From: a virus
Direction: 5' to 3' (one strand)
Virus record (IMG/VR): IMGVR_UViG_3300044712_000339
Location: 1 to 48,830 of that record
DNA length: 48,830 nt
Below the pieces are notes generated by a model. The model searched no databases, was not told the DNA's origin, and saw only the letters and a list, made by a program, of their open reading frames with translations. The position numbers and the translations under genes were made by a program. Shown piece after piece: positions 1-8,752 of the stretch. Position 1 is the first letter of the stretch; every line of letters starts with the position of its first letter.

Positions 1-23
1 ATTGGTGGCAAACGCCTTGTGTC

Positions 24-269
24 TCAGGACCCCAGACCGGGGGGGCACTCTGTCGGGTGTCCCGCTGTCGGGTGTCCACTAGCTTGGGTGGCTTCCTTCT
101 TCATCGCCCTGCGTGTAGGCAGCGCCAACACATGATCCCTCAATGCCTCTACGCCTGCCTCCCATCGCTCTTGGTTCATTCCATGCAGCTCAACTGCAAT
201 TGCCTTCAGCGCAACGATACGCTCATCTGCCTGCCATTCCTGATCCGTAAGCCCTGTACGCGCAAGCAT
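24..269 (-). CDS. Small hypothetical protein after the tail adhesins
   Basis: An 81-residue protein that I do not recognise. The ATG follows a GAGG ribosome site, and the gene starts 8 bases after the SGNH hydrolase stop, so it is probably the last gene of the tail operon. The first 55 residues look like charged amphipathic helix. The tail carries a short tandem repeat (GHPTA then GHPTE) from an imperfect 15-base DNA duplication. If the genome is circular, this is the gene directly before the terminase, but nothing in it resembles a small terminase helix-turn-helix. The first 23 bases of the window hold nothing recognisable. Confidence 0.6.
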   Translation of the reverse strand: MLARTGLTDQEWQADERIVALKAIAVELHGMNQERWEAGVEALRDHVLALPTRRAMKKEATQASGHPTAGHPTECPPGLGS

Positions 270-277
270 GATGTACC

Positions 278-2635
278 TCAGATGCAGTTGAGGCGATGCC
301 TGACAGTGATGACCTGCCCTGACGTTGGCGTGATCGTGTACTCGACCAAGTAGGCATCGCCCGCCACTGTGAACGCCTGAGTCGTGCTAACATCTGGCGT
401 GTGCCTCATGTTATAGTTGCTCGCTGCCTGATCGCTTTGGAGCGAATCGAAGATCACGCTTGCTACTGTCAGAGCTACGGCAGTATGCCCAACCACTGCC
501 GTGCGTGCATCCTTGTCTTTGGCGTCGAGTAGGTAGATCGTGTAGGCAATGCTCGTGATGTCTGCTTGTTGCGCGTCTGTCCCATCCTCAAGATACACCC
601 TTGCGTACAGCGGCCGGGTAGCATTCTTAAAAACCTGCCCATAGATGTCTGCCGTGGCAACGCCTGCGGATGGCCCAACGCCTCCACTCGTTCCCGTCAT
701 CGTGTATCCAGTCTTCGGGATATTTGAAAACGCCCCTGCCGGGAAAGCCCCCGTAAACTCACTCGCATCCGTCGTACCTCCCGAGTTGTCTGCAATAATC
801 CCCTGGTTCGTCGCGTTATCCGCGAGCGTGACACCGCTTTCCAGCGTGAACCCCGCCCCATTAACCTTCACCAAATCCGCCGAAACCGTCCCCGACGCTA
901 TCTTGGTGCCTGTTGCCGACGCATCCACGGCAGCTTGCACCGGACTCAGAAGTCCAGCGGCAGCAATCGCGTCCAGGATCGCATCGGCGTATCGAGAATA
1001 ACCGAGCGTGGTGAAATGCACGCCATCGCCGTTGTAGGCCGTGATGATGTCCCACAGATTGCCCGCATCGCCGCCCGCACGAAACACACCCAGATAATCG
1101 TCGAGGTCCACTACGATTGCAGTCGAGTAGCTCCCGCACAAGGTCACGACTGCCGCGTTGAACGCATCCCGCGTCTGTAACTGTGTGTTGGTTCCGTTAG
1201 TCCACGGCGCGATCAGGCACACCACAGGGATGATCCCTGCCGCTTGGCAAGCGTTTAGAATCGTGGTCATGTTGGCCACATACGTTGACTGCGAAACGCT
1301 GGTGGCGATGTCATTCACCCCAACCTCGACAATGGCGATTCGCGGATAGAGGTTCACACAGTCCGCTGCAATACGAGCCGCCACGAGTGCCGACGTTTCC
1401 GAGCCGATGCCCATGTTCTGGTAACTGCATTTGAGCCGCTGCCCGACTTTCGCCGTGATCGAGGAATCTGGATCGTCGTCCGTCTCGGAAGTCTGGACGT
1501 AGGAGCCATGCGCGTTTTTGCCGCACATGATCGAATCACCGATACCAACGATCTGCGGGGCTCGTGCGAAGAATGTGATGGGACACACCACACCCGATCC
1601 CTCCTCCATTGGTGCTGCGGTAGAAATGTTCTCAGCACCGATTTCGGCGTTCGTGTAAAATGTCGAGACTCCCGCTTGTCCCGTTCGTGCCGTTAACTGA
1701 TAGGAGCTATTACCCGTTGTAACCACCATGTAGCCATAGTAGTCGCCTTCCCGCACTTCCATCGGCGGAAATCGTACCGTACACGTCGCCGCAGACAGTT
1801 GGTCCGCTAGATCGGGAGTGCGGCCCACTAGCCAGTAATTCGAGCCGATCTTGCGGTAGATTTTCAAGTAGAAATTGGCGGGAACCACTCCGATTCGTAC
1901 TTGAGCGGATTCGATGGTGCAGGTCTGACGAAACTGGTATTTTTTTCCGACCGTAATCATGTCGCGCGTACCGGCCGTTGTCCTTCCCCAGTTCGCAGTT
2001 GCGGTGGAAATCGTGTCGTAGGGGCAGACCTGGACGCGATCTGAGTTGCGAGAGAGATTCAGCAGCGAGGCGTGCTGATCCTGGTCGCCGCCGAAGAACT
2101 GACCGACAAACTTGCGTAGATGGACCGGCCCACCACAGTGAACCGTCTGAGTCTTGATGGTGTCCACGTCCACCTTTTGCGTGGCCGGAACTACAGCCTG
2201 GACCTGTTGCGAGGACAGGGCCAGTGGCGCAACGCCCCGCCATTCGATCAAATCGGTTTCAAGATTGTCGCTGCCAGCGACAAGAGCATCGTAAACCTTG
2301 ACCGGCACGACCTCATACTCGACGGAACTGAACGGCAGGATACCAGTCGCAACGCCATTGACCAACAGCGTTCCTTCGGCGTCGTTTTGTGCGACCGTGA
2401 CTCGCACGAGATAGTAACCGTTGCCAAGTTCCGACCAGTAGTTGTGGTCGGCGTCATCGGTGTTGCTGAGTGTCAGGTCCGTCTTGCTTCCGCTGTTCAC
2501 ACCCTTCTTTACAAGGTCAACTGACATGCCAGCCGCATTGTACGCAACCCCTGTCTCTAGCGTCTTGTAATCCGTGTCGTCAATGAGCGGACCAACGACA
2601 ACCTCGATAACGGTGTCAACTGGGATCTTTGGCAT
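278..2635 (-). CDS. Tail protein with SGNH/GDSL hydrolase domain
   Basis: A 785-residue tail-tip protein. The SGNH esterase blocks are visible: GDS at about 366-368 (nucleophile Ser368), GVND at 439-442, and DGVH at 537-540, giving an Asp/His pair. About 350 residues come before it, including a beta-rich stretch, and about 230 follow. In phages such domains usually deacetylate or cleave host surface glycans during adsorption, and that role is inferred here. The start was chosen at the ATG that overlaps the upstream stop as TAATG and follows a GGAGG ribosome site; a start 11 codons earlier lies inside the upstream gene. It is the largest gene of the adhesin cluster. Confidence 0.88.
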   Translation of the reverse strand: MPKIPVDTVIEVVVGPLIDDTDYKTLETGVAYNAAGMSVDLVKKGVNSGSKTDLTLSNTDDADHNYWSELGNGYYLVRVTVAQNDAEGTLLVNGVATGILPFSSVEYEVVPVKVYDALVAGSDNLETDLIEWRGVAPLALSSQQVQAVVPATQKVDVDTIKTQTVHCGGPVHLRKFVGQFFGGDQDQHASLLNLSRNSDRVQVCPYDTISTATANWGRTTAGTRDMITVGKKYQFRQTCTIESAQVRIGVVPANFYLKIYRKIGSNYWLVGRTPDLADQLSAATCTVRFPPMEVREGDYYGYMVVTTGNSSYQLTARTGQAGVSTFYTNAEIGAENISTAAPMEEGSGVVCPITFFARAPQIVGIGDSIMCGKNAHGSYVQTSETDDDPDSSITAKVGQRLKCSYQNMGIGSETSALVAARIAADCVNLYPRIAIVEVGVNDIATSVSQSTYVANMTTILNACQAAGIIPVVCLIAPWTNGTNTQLQTRDAFNAAVVTLCGSYSTAIVVDLDDYLGVFRAGGDAGNLWDIITAYNGDGVHFTTLGYSRYADAILDAIAAAGLLSPVQAAVDASATGTKIASGTVSADLVKVNGAGFTLESGVTLADNATNQGIIADNSGGTTDASEFTGAFPAGAFSNIPKTGYTMTGTSGGVGPSAGVATADIYGQVFKNATRPLYARVYLEDGTDAQQADITSIAYTIYLLDAKDKDARTAVVGHTAVALTVASVIFDSLQSDQAASNYNMRHTPDVSTTQAFTVAGDAYLVEYTITPTSGQVITVRHRLNCI

Positions 2636-3252
2636 TATCGCCTCCTCCTGGGGAACAGTGACCGCCACGCAATTGTCAGCTTCGGCCGCTTCGTTGTGTC
2701 AGTGGTGTAGTCCGATGAGTAGCAGAACCGATAAGGATTCTGTGCGCCGCCGCCGGCCACGGTTGTCGAATACAAAATGAATCCGTAGTTGTTTGCCTGC
2801 ATCAAACCAAACTCAGTCAGATCGAGCGGAAAATCCTTCCAGCCAACGCTGTTGCTGGGGTTGCCGCTGTACATGTTTTCGGAGGCGTAGTCAGTTCCCG
2901 CCGTCGAGCATCCCGCCGATCCGGCCCAATTGGTTCCTGTTTTGCGAACATTCCACGTCGATTGTGATTCGCTCCAATCGCTATTGCCAGACAGGATTCG
3001 ATTGATGTAGCAGGCAATCGTATCGGTAAGCGTCTGGTAACAGTAGAGCGAGAACGTCGCCGCCGTGATTACCGCACCTGCTGGGATGGATGAAAGATCA
3101 AACTTGATTACGCCGCGATAGTTCGGCGTCCCGGTAGTGCCGCTGCCAACGGCAAAAAACGTCGCAGTCCCACGATTCGTAGTCGCCGCACCGAGGTCCA
3201 GCGTGTTGTCGAGACCCGCCGTCGCGTCAGGTTGAATCGTGAGTGCGGCCAT
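2635..3252 (-). CDS. DNRLRE-domain tail protein
   Basis: A 205-residue protein. Its order of motifs fits the DNRLRE beta-sandwich family: an N-terminal DATAGLDNTLDLG, a central GVIKFDLSSIPAGAVITAATF, and a C-terminal tract ending KRPKLTIAW. These domains occur as surface-binding modules in extracellular proteins. Here the domain is a stand-alone tail gene coupled by a one-base overlap to the genes on both sides. The protein ends in a run of arginines (SLFPRRRR), which is odd and may reflect the overlap with the next ribosome binding site. A structural or glycan-binding role in the tail tip is inferred. Confidence 0.75.
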   Translation of the reverse strand: MAALTIQPDATAGLDNTLDLGAATTNRGTATFFAVGSGTTGTPNYRGVIKFDLSSIPAGAVITAATFSLYCYQTLTDTIACYINRILSGNSDWSESQSTWNVRKTGTNWAGSAGCSTAGTDYASENMYSGNPSNSVGWKDFPLDLTEFGLMQANNYGFILYSTTVAGGGAQNPYRFCYSSDYTTDTTKRPKLTIAWRSLFPRRRR

Positions 3253-3965
3253 TACGTGCCTCCCACGGTAAGAACCAGATATTGCGCACCAGTGACTTCT
3301 AGTGTTCCAACGTAAGCAGACTCCGGGCCGAAGTGTACGCCGTCTTGTACCTCGCTCGTTTCGGCTTCGTGGTACGTGCCCGTATGCGTCAGGATCGTCA
3401 CGCTATCGAGGATGCCCGCAACCGCAGCAGCAACCGCCGCCTTGTCGGTCACGAGTTGGGCGGCGGCTCCGTTGTTGTACCCCACGACAATCGCAGCCGC
3501 GTAATCGTATGTTCCGGCCTGTCCGAGTATTGTCGCGTCATCTTTAATGCTCGCCGCTGCCGCCAACACTACGCCCTGGTCCGTCGCAAGCTGATCCGCT
3601 TGGCCTTCCGTGAATGTGCCTCCGGGCGAATACGTGCCGTCAACATGCGTCGCCCCACTGGTAGCCGTAATCGTCGAACCGTCCTTGATGATGGTCGCTG
3701 AAATAGCCGAAATCAAAACGCTGTCAGTCTTCAATTGGCGCAGGCTGGCATCATAAGTTCCTGCCCCCGCCGCTGTTGTTAGCACCTGGGAAGCATCGTT
3801 ATCTCCATACGTATATCCACCGCCGCCGTAGGTGCCCGTATCGCTCACGTCCACCGCGACGCCAACCTTCACGTCTGCTTTATCCGGCACATGACATGTC
3901 CCCATCGTCGGCCCCTCAGCCGCGAGTTGATCGAGCGTCAATAATGCGATGACATCAAGATTCAT
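3252..3965 (-). CDS. Tail fibre linker protein with GTY repeats
   Basis: A 237-residue protein lying between the beta-helix spike and the DNRLRE gene. It is built of Ala/Thr/Gly-rich degenerate repeats that end in GTY (GTYGG, GTYDA, GTYSPG, GTYDYA, GTYHEA). The last unit, GTYHEA followed by EVQ, GV and FGP, recurs in the 718-residue beta-helix protein at 5646-7802, as do the YTYGD and VLTTA words. The two genes therefore share a module, probably by duplication. The repeats suggest a fibrous spacer. The residues before the first repeat look like a short assembly domain. Function is inferred from position. Confidence 0.65.
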   Translation of the reverse strand: MNLDVIALLTLDQLAAEGPTMGTCHVPDKADVKVGVAVDVSDTGTYGGGGYTYGDNDASQVLTTAAGAGTYDASLRQLKTDSVLISAISATIIKDGSTITATSGATHVDGTYSPGGTFTEGQADQLATDQGVVLAAAASIKDDATILGQAGTYDYAAAIVVGYNNGAAAQLVTDKAAVAAAVAGILDSVTILTHTGTYHEAETSEVQDGVHFGPESAYVGTLEVTGAQYLVLTVGGT

Positions 3966-3966
3966 G

Positions 3967-5634
3967 TCAATAGCCCATGATGATGTAGCTGATCGTGTCG
4001 GTCACGCTGTCCGGCCCGGTGAATGTGATTGATGTTCCATCGGTGAGCGTCACGCCTATCGGGTTCGCGTGATTTGTGACATTGCTAACCACAACCTGAT
4101 AATGGTCCGCCGTGAACACCTGATTGCCGGACAGCGTAACCGTGAGCGTGCTGGGAGTGCCGGAAGCCAGCGAACCCGTGCCCGCAACGATATGCGTGAC
4201 AATGTTGCTGCCGGTCCCCGAGTCTGATACAGGAGTCGTTACCGTGGTGAAATGATGTGATTCAACAACCGTGCCCGTGACGCCCGAGCCGATGGAGATT
4301 CCCGTCGGCAACCCCGAAATGAAATTATCAGCGAGGTAGTTGGAGTCCGTTGCCGACCCGCTACCCTGCGCCAACGAAATGCCAATGCAACTGGTGTTCG
4401 TACCCTGTCCTAAGATTCGATTGCCCGTGATGATGTTGCGCGATGCGGTGCCGGATGTTGTCGTGGCACTGATGAGAATGCCCGCAACCGAAGTGGCGTT
4501 GTTCCGAAACTGAATCACGTTGCCGCTGATTACGTTGTCGGAGTCGGAGCCACTCGGGGCCGAGATAGTGAGATTGATCCCACCGCCGTAGCCAAAATTA
4601 TTGCTGAGAGTGTTGCGGGCGGAATCGAGAAATGTGAACCCATAGACGGAAGTGGTGGCGGTCTGATATGCGACATTGCCCGTGATCGTTGAATCATAGG
4701 TGTCGAGAATCGCAAACCCAGCATAACTTGAGTGGTCGTAACCCTGATCGTTAAACACGTTGCCCGTGAATGAGGATCGAATCATGCCGAACAGGGCATA
4801 GCCATAAGTCCAGCTTGTCGCCGTGCGGTAGACAACATTGTTGGCAATTGTCGAGTCGGCAAATCCTCCATTGGTCGTGTAAATGCCAGGCCCTTTGGAA
4901 TAGATCACGTTGTTCGTGATATGAGCACCAGGGATCGGCGTTGCGGCGTTGTATCCAATGTAAGAAATCGCGGTCTTGTCGGCAGTGGTCTGTTCGATGT
5001 AATTCCCATGAATCGTGACTGCGCTGATCGTTCCGCCGCCCGTCGTGTTGATCGAAATGGAGCAGTTGGGAATCGCCAAGAACTTGTTATCAACTATCCA
5101 AAGTCTTGCACCTGCCGTCTGGCGAATTACACCATTGTCGTAGCTTCCACAGTTTTGGAACTTTACCTGCTCAATACTCACGTCATCTACCGCGACGGTA
5201 ATCATGTATTGCGAGGCAACCGAACCGCCGTCCAGAATGATCCCTTGAAAGCCAGAGTTGGCCGACATCACAAATGCCGTGCTGGCACTGGTGCGTTTGA
5301 TCCCGCCGCCTGGTACGGATCGCACAGAAACATTAGCGGGAATGGTTTGAGCCGACGTGATTACAAGCAGTCCGGTTCCCTTTGGTACAAACACAATCCC
5401 GCCACCAGCCGCATTAGCAGCGGTCAGGGCAGCAGCGAATCCCGTCGTGTCATCAGTGGTCCCGTCCACGGCGCAATTGTATGGGGCCTTCGACACATCA
5501 AAAACACGCCCACCGATGGCGGCTATCAAAGCATCAATGATCGAAAAATTGGCAAGCACATGATCGAAGTCAGTCGTGCCCAGTCCTGAGCCGATCCACA
5601 CACCATTCGAATTTTGTGTTAATGCTCTTACCAT
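3967..5634 (-). CDS. Beta-helix tailspike (pectate-lyase-like)
   Basis: A 555-residue protein. Residues about 40-110 carry the entry motif of the pectate-lyase superfamily: FDVSKAPYNCAVDGTTDDT, then GGGIVFVPKG. From about 140 to 460 there are many parallel beta-helix rungs with N-x-I and G-N-x-I/V words such as HGNYIEQ, TNNVIY, TGNVAYQ and ISGNVIQF. This is the typical fold of phage tailspikes that bind or cut surface polysaccharide. No catalytic residues can be assigned with confidence, so it may only bind. The last 90 residues form a separate beta domain. Its ATG lies 11 bases after the upstream stop. Confidence 0.8.
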   Translation of the reverse strand: MVRALTQNSNGVWIGSGLGTTDFDHVLANFSIIDALIAAIGGRVFDVSKAPYNCAVDGTTDDTTGFAAALTAANAAGGGIVFVPKGTGLLVITSAQTIPANVSVRSVPGGGIKRTSASTAFVMSANSGFQGIILDGGSVASQYMITVAVDDVSIEQVKFQNCGSYDNGVIRQTAGARLWIVDNKFLAIPNCSISINTTGGGTISAVTIHGNYIEQTTADKTAISYIGYNAATPIPGAHITNNVIYSKGPGIYTTNGGFADSTIANNVVYRTATSWTYGYALFGMIRSSFTGNVFNDQGYDHSSYAGFAILDTYDSTITGNVAYQTATTSVYGFTFLDSARNTLSNNFGYGGGINLTISAPSGSDSDNVISGNVIQFRNNATSVAGILISATTTSGTASRNIITGNRILGQGTNTSCIGISLAQGSGSATDSNYLADNFISGLPTGISIGSGVTGTVVESHHFTTVTTPVSDSGTGSNIVTHIVAGTGSLASGTPSTLTVTLSGNQVFTADHYQVVVSNVTNHANPIGVTLTDGTSITFTGPDSVTDTISYIIMGY

Positions 5635-5645
5635 GTCTAAACCTA

Positions 5646-7802
5646 TTAACCGAAGAACACGCCGTATCGAACATTTGCAGGACCTGGAACAATCAATGTA
5701 CCAAGTGGTCCACCTGTATATCGAGGCACTTGATCCCGAACGTCACCAGCAGCCGCAATGCCAGAAATGAGCGTGTAGTTCGCCAATGCAGATAATGCTG
5801 GAGTATAATCATTGCCAGCCGGTCCATATGATCCGGCATCAGAATGTACATAATTGATATTGGGCCAAACTGCTGACGCCAGCGGATCGTAGGTTCCGGC
5901 AACACCACCAATCGAAGCACCAGATTTAATGTTGCCAGCAGCAACATCTGATACGTCATAGGTTCCACTCACTACACCATCAACTCCAAATGTCGCCGTG
6001 CTTATCACTTCGGACGCGTCAGGAGCGTGATAATGTCCTGCTCCTGTTGCCGTTGTCAGAACTTTGTCCGGATTCTCATCACCATAAGTGTAACCGGTTC
6101 CGCCTCCTGTATACTCACCCACGTAGGTTGAGTCGGGGCCAAACATCACACCAGATTGCACTTCCGCCGTCGTAGCTTCGTGGTACGTGCCCGTCACCGT
6201 GTACAATGTCCGACTGCTGAGAATGTCAGCCCTGGCCGCGTAGATGGTCGAAACTACTGTGGCCGTGAGCGTGTAATCGGTTAGGTCAGGCTCAACACGC
6301 TGCACGGCCCCGATGTCGGTGTAGCTCGTCGTCGCGCATCCGGGGAATGCACCAGGGAACCCCAGAGCCTTCATCGCAGTACCGACACCAAAGTTTGATG
6401 ATGCCCCGCCCTTCACCACTCCGTATACGATATCCGTGCCATTGCCCGCCGTTGTTGCGAGCGTCAGGGCCGTGTTGTCGCCACCAGGAGCCACGGCAGC
6501 AATTGCATATACTCCCGCTGTTCCGCCAGTCGTGGCGTGAATCACGAGGCAATCGGCAGCCGTCAGGTCAGAGAAGTTAGCACCAACGCTGGTAAACGCA
6601 GTTCCGGTCGTTGCGCCATTCGTTCCGGAAGCCATTCCGCTGGTGAAACCAGGGTCAACCGCAACGTCGCCATCACCGGCTGTAACGAGTGTCCGATCCG
6701 TAGTGTTGTAGAAATTGTTATATCCCCATCGGCTCCCATCAGTCTTTGTGCTCCAGTTCGCTCCGACATAGCAGCCCGTGATCGAGTTGCTCAGCGACAC
6801 AACGATGCCCGTCGATCCGCTGATTCCCGTGGTGCAATTCCTGATCGTGTTGCCGTAGATGAACTCACGGGCGACCGCACCCACTGAAATACCAGTCACG
6901 CAGCTATCAATGATGTTATCCACGACCGGGCCGAGAGCATTGACGTTCACGCCGTAGTTTGAGTCGTGAACGTAGCAGCCCGCGATCATGGCGTTCGTTC
7001 GCTGATAGATGGCCGTTCCTAGCCGTGATGCTGCCTCGCACGCAATCACCCGCCCGCCTGTGCCGGTGTCGATCGCAATTCTGGAGGCCGATGTCGAGGT
7101 GTTGATCGCAGAGCAGTCTTCTGCGAGGCCATCCTGCCCAACCGTGAGCAGCGCGGCATTGGTTCCGGTGAATGCGATGTTTCGGATCAGCCAGCACGTT
7201 CCACCGACAAATGAATAGCCCACCATATTTAACGATGGTCGATTTGATCCTGTCGGATTGTCTCCGTGCGTGGTGTTGTATCCGCTCAATAAAGCAGGCG
7301 CGGTTACTGCGCAAGCAACTCCTGCCGCTACGTTAGCCCCAGGCGTGTACTCGCTCGCGTTGTGCTTCACCCAGACCTTGTTCCCGGCAACAACTGGCGA
7401 TGTTGCTGCCGCGATGAATGCGGGCACGACGCCTGCCAATGAACCACCAAGATTTCCGGTTCCGTTCGTGCTGTCTGCCCCGCTACCGCACGCCACATTG
7501 AGAGCCGCCACGCCGTCCGCAACGCCCGTGATCTGATAGCGGCCAGTGGTGAATCCCGTACCGCCAGTAATGCAGATTGTATTCCCGACATCATCCGCGT
7601 CAAAGGCGTGCGACCCGCAACTAATATGCGTCCAGTCACCTGCCGCATTGGCAATCGAAGTCATCGCGGTAACAGCTTGATCCGCTCCCCAAGCGTAATT
7701 CTTGCCAGCACCGGCCATCGACGGATCAAAGCCGCCACCGTTATTGGCGTTGCCTGTGGCCGCGTCGATTTCCCATTCTGTGGTTGCGGTGAATGTTGCC
7801 AT
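5646..7802 (-). CDS. Large beta-helix tail fibre/spike protein
   Basis: A 718-residue protein, the first gene of the adhesin cluster. Residues about 150-370 contain beta-helix rungs (IRNIAFTGTNA, IAGCYVHDSNYG, VDNIIDSCVTGI, IYGNTIRNCTTGI, NSITGCYVG), like polysaccharide-binding spikes. From about 540 onward it changes to GTY-type repeats also found in the gene at 3252-3965, with GTYHEATTAEVQ, YTYGD and VLTTATGAGHY. The N terminus (MATFTATTEWEID) is probably the tail attachment part. No clear active-site triad is visible. The coding strand is poorer in G+C near its 3' end than in most neighbours, which hints at module exchange. Confidence 0.75.
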   Translation of the reverse strand: MATFTATTEWEIDAATGNANNGGGFDPSMAGAGKNYAWGADQAVTAMTSIANAAGDWTHISCGSHAFDADDVGNTICITGGTGFTTGRYQITGVADGVAALNVACGSGADSTNGTGNLGGSLAGVVPAFIAAATSPVVAGNKVWVKHNASEYTPGANVAAGVACAVTAPALLSGYNTTHGDNPTGSNRPSLNMVGYSFVGGTCWLIRNIAFTGTNAALLTVGQDGLAEDCSAINTSTSASRIAIDTGTGGRVIACEAASRLGTAIYQRTNAMIAGCYVHDSNYGVNVNALGPVVDNIIDSCVTGISVGAVAREFIYGNTIRNCTTGISGSTGIVVSLSNSITGCYVGANWSTKTDGSRWGYNNFYNTTDRTLVTAGDGDVAVDPGFTSGMASGTNGATTGTAFTSVGANFSDLTAADCLVIHATTGGTAGVYAIAAVAPGGDNTALTLATTAGNGTDIVYGVVKGGASSNFGVGTAMKALGFPGAFPGCATTSYTDIGAVQRVEPDLTDYTLTATVVSTIYAARADILSSRTLYTVTGTYHEATTAEVQSGVMFGPDSTYVGEYTGGGTGYTYGDENPDKVLTTATGAGHYHAPDASEVISTATFGVDGVVSGTYDVSDVAAGNIKSGASIGGVAGTYDPLASAVWPNINYVHSDAGSYGPAGNDYTPALSALANYTLISGIAAAGDVRDQVPRYTGGPLGTLIVPGPANVRYGVFFG

Positions 7803-7804
7803 GC

Positions 7805-8248
7805 CTATTCCTTCACTGTCCCGCTTCTCAGCACATTATGAATCGCGTCGGCTTGTTCATCGCATGGCTTGCCTTGGCCAATGTTTCGTAGTGCTTCCGC
7901 CGCGTGATGCGCCGCCGCCTCCATCTGGATCACGTTGCACGGCCCGCCCGGAACGTGGATGCGGTCGCAACTATCCATGTGTTTTTTCAGCGTCTCGGTA
8001 GTGGTTGTGCTGTTGGCTTCAATGGTCCCGATAAAGGACACTACCCGTTCTGTTATTTGCTTGATTGCAGTCGAAAGGCATCCCGACGGCCCCAGCGTCC
8101 AAGAGAAAATGAGATAGCCCAAAACGGCAAATGCAGCGAGGACGCAGAACACAAGGAATCGGTCGCCACCCAACCACTGGTAATTCATCGGATTCCAGAA
8201 ATCGCCGGATGATGGGGGCGTAATGGTCTGTGCGAGTAAGTGCATCAT
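7805..8248 (-). CDS. Single-pass membrane protein, holin or lysis candidate
   Basis: A 147-residue protein with one strong membrane segment at about residues 31-52 (FLVFCVLAAFAVLGYLIF), then a polar region that looks helical and has two Cys pairs (SCDRIHVPGGPC). It overlaps the small membrane gene before it and ends 2 bases before the beta-helix gene. Small membrane proteins between a peptidase and tail fibres are often holins or spanins, so it is a lysis candidate, but no family signature is recognised. Two adjacent ATG codons are possible starts, at 8248 and 8245; the first is listed. Confidence 0.6.
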   Translation of the reverse strand: MMHLLAQTITPPSSGDFWNPMNYQWLGGDRFLVFCVLAAFAVLGYLIFSWTLGPSGCLSTAIKQITERVVSFIGTIEANSTTTTETLKKHMDSCDRIHVPGGPCNVIQMEAAAHHAAEALRNIGQGKPCDEQADAIHNVLRSGTVKE

Positions 8249-8355
8249 CGTCGGTATCTCCGTCCGAACACGGATTCAATCGTGATCCGCGTGAATACTA
8301 CGGCGGCTAGCAACAGCGCCATGTTTCTCAGGATGTTAAGCCAGTTGCTTGGCAT
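8245..8355 (-). CDS. 36-residue membrane peptide
   Basis: A short reading frame: MPSNWLNILRN, then a hydrophobic stretch MALLLAAVVF, ending GRRYRR. It has a GGGGA ribosome site and overlaps the next gene's tandem ATGs. It begins 13 bases after the terminator hairpin at 8368-8396. The arrangement of short hydrophobic helix and basic tail resembles small holin-like or accessory lysis peptides, but that role is inferred from shape and place only. Confidence 0.5.
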   Translation of the reverse strand: MPSNWLNILRNMALLLAAVVFTRITIESVFGRRYRR

Positions 8356-8367
8356 GGTTGTCCCCAA

Positions 8368-8396
8368 AGAAAAAACCCGCGCCTCCATGCGCGGGA
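8368..8396 (-). terminator. Intrinsic terminator
   Basis: Read on the minus strand, a perfect 7-bp GC stem (CCCGCGC paired with GCGCGGG, 6-base loop) is followed by a run of T. It lies between the stop of the exported protein at 8409 and the start at 8355, so it separates the exported-protein block from the lysis and fibre genes. Confidence 0.8.
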
Positions 8397-8408
8397 GTAG
8401 TCAAGCCC

Positions 8409-8735
8409 TTAACGGGAACGCCTAAAAATCAGAGAGCGTAGCGGTTTGCGCTCGCGGATGCCTCGCACGATGCCGCGTCTGCCCTCGCCTTCGTCCGATG
8501 CTGCCGATTGCGATTGCGTTTGCGATTGCGTTTGTGGATTGCAAACGCCGTTCTTGCAATCGTTCGCCGCAAGCTGATCCGGTACAGGCACGGAGCCCAA
8601 GTCAACGGCCGGCGGCGCGACGATGGCGGAAACTTCAGCGGGCACTTCGATAGAATTGGCGGCGGCGTCCATCAAAAAGATGCCAAGCCCCACGGCCATC
8701 AACATAGCGGACACGAGAAAAAAGAAACCCTTCAT
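8409..8735 (-). CDS. Small exported or membrane-anchored protein
   Basis: A 108-residue protein. Residues 1-26 (MKGFFFLVSAMLMAVGLGIFLMDAAA) are a signal peptide or anchor. A Cys pair follows (NDCKNGVC), then a Gln/Ser/Thr low-complexity stretch with a short tandem repeat (QTQSQTQSQS), and a very basic tail (GIRERKPLRSLIFRRSR). A GGAGAAG ribosome site precedes the ATG. The family is not recognised. It sits between the papain-like peptidase and a terminator, in the block where nearly every protein has an export signal. It could be a spanin-like or envelope-modifying protein, but this is not shown. Confidence 0.55.
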   Translation of the reverse strand: MKGFFFLVSAMLMAVGLGIFLMDAAANSIEVPAEVSAIVAPPAVDLGSVPVPDQLAANDCKNGVCNPQTQSQTQSQSAASDEGEGRRGIVRGIRERKPLRSLIFRRSR

Positions 8736-8752
8736 CGAAACTTCTCCTTTGG

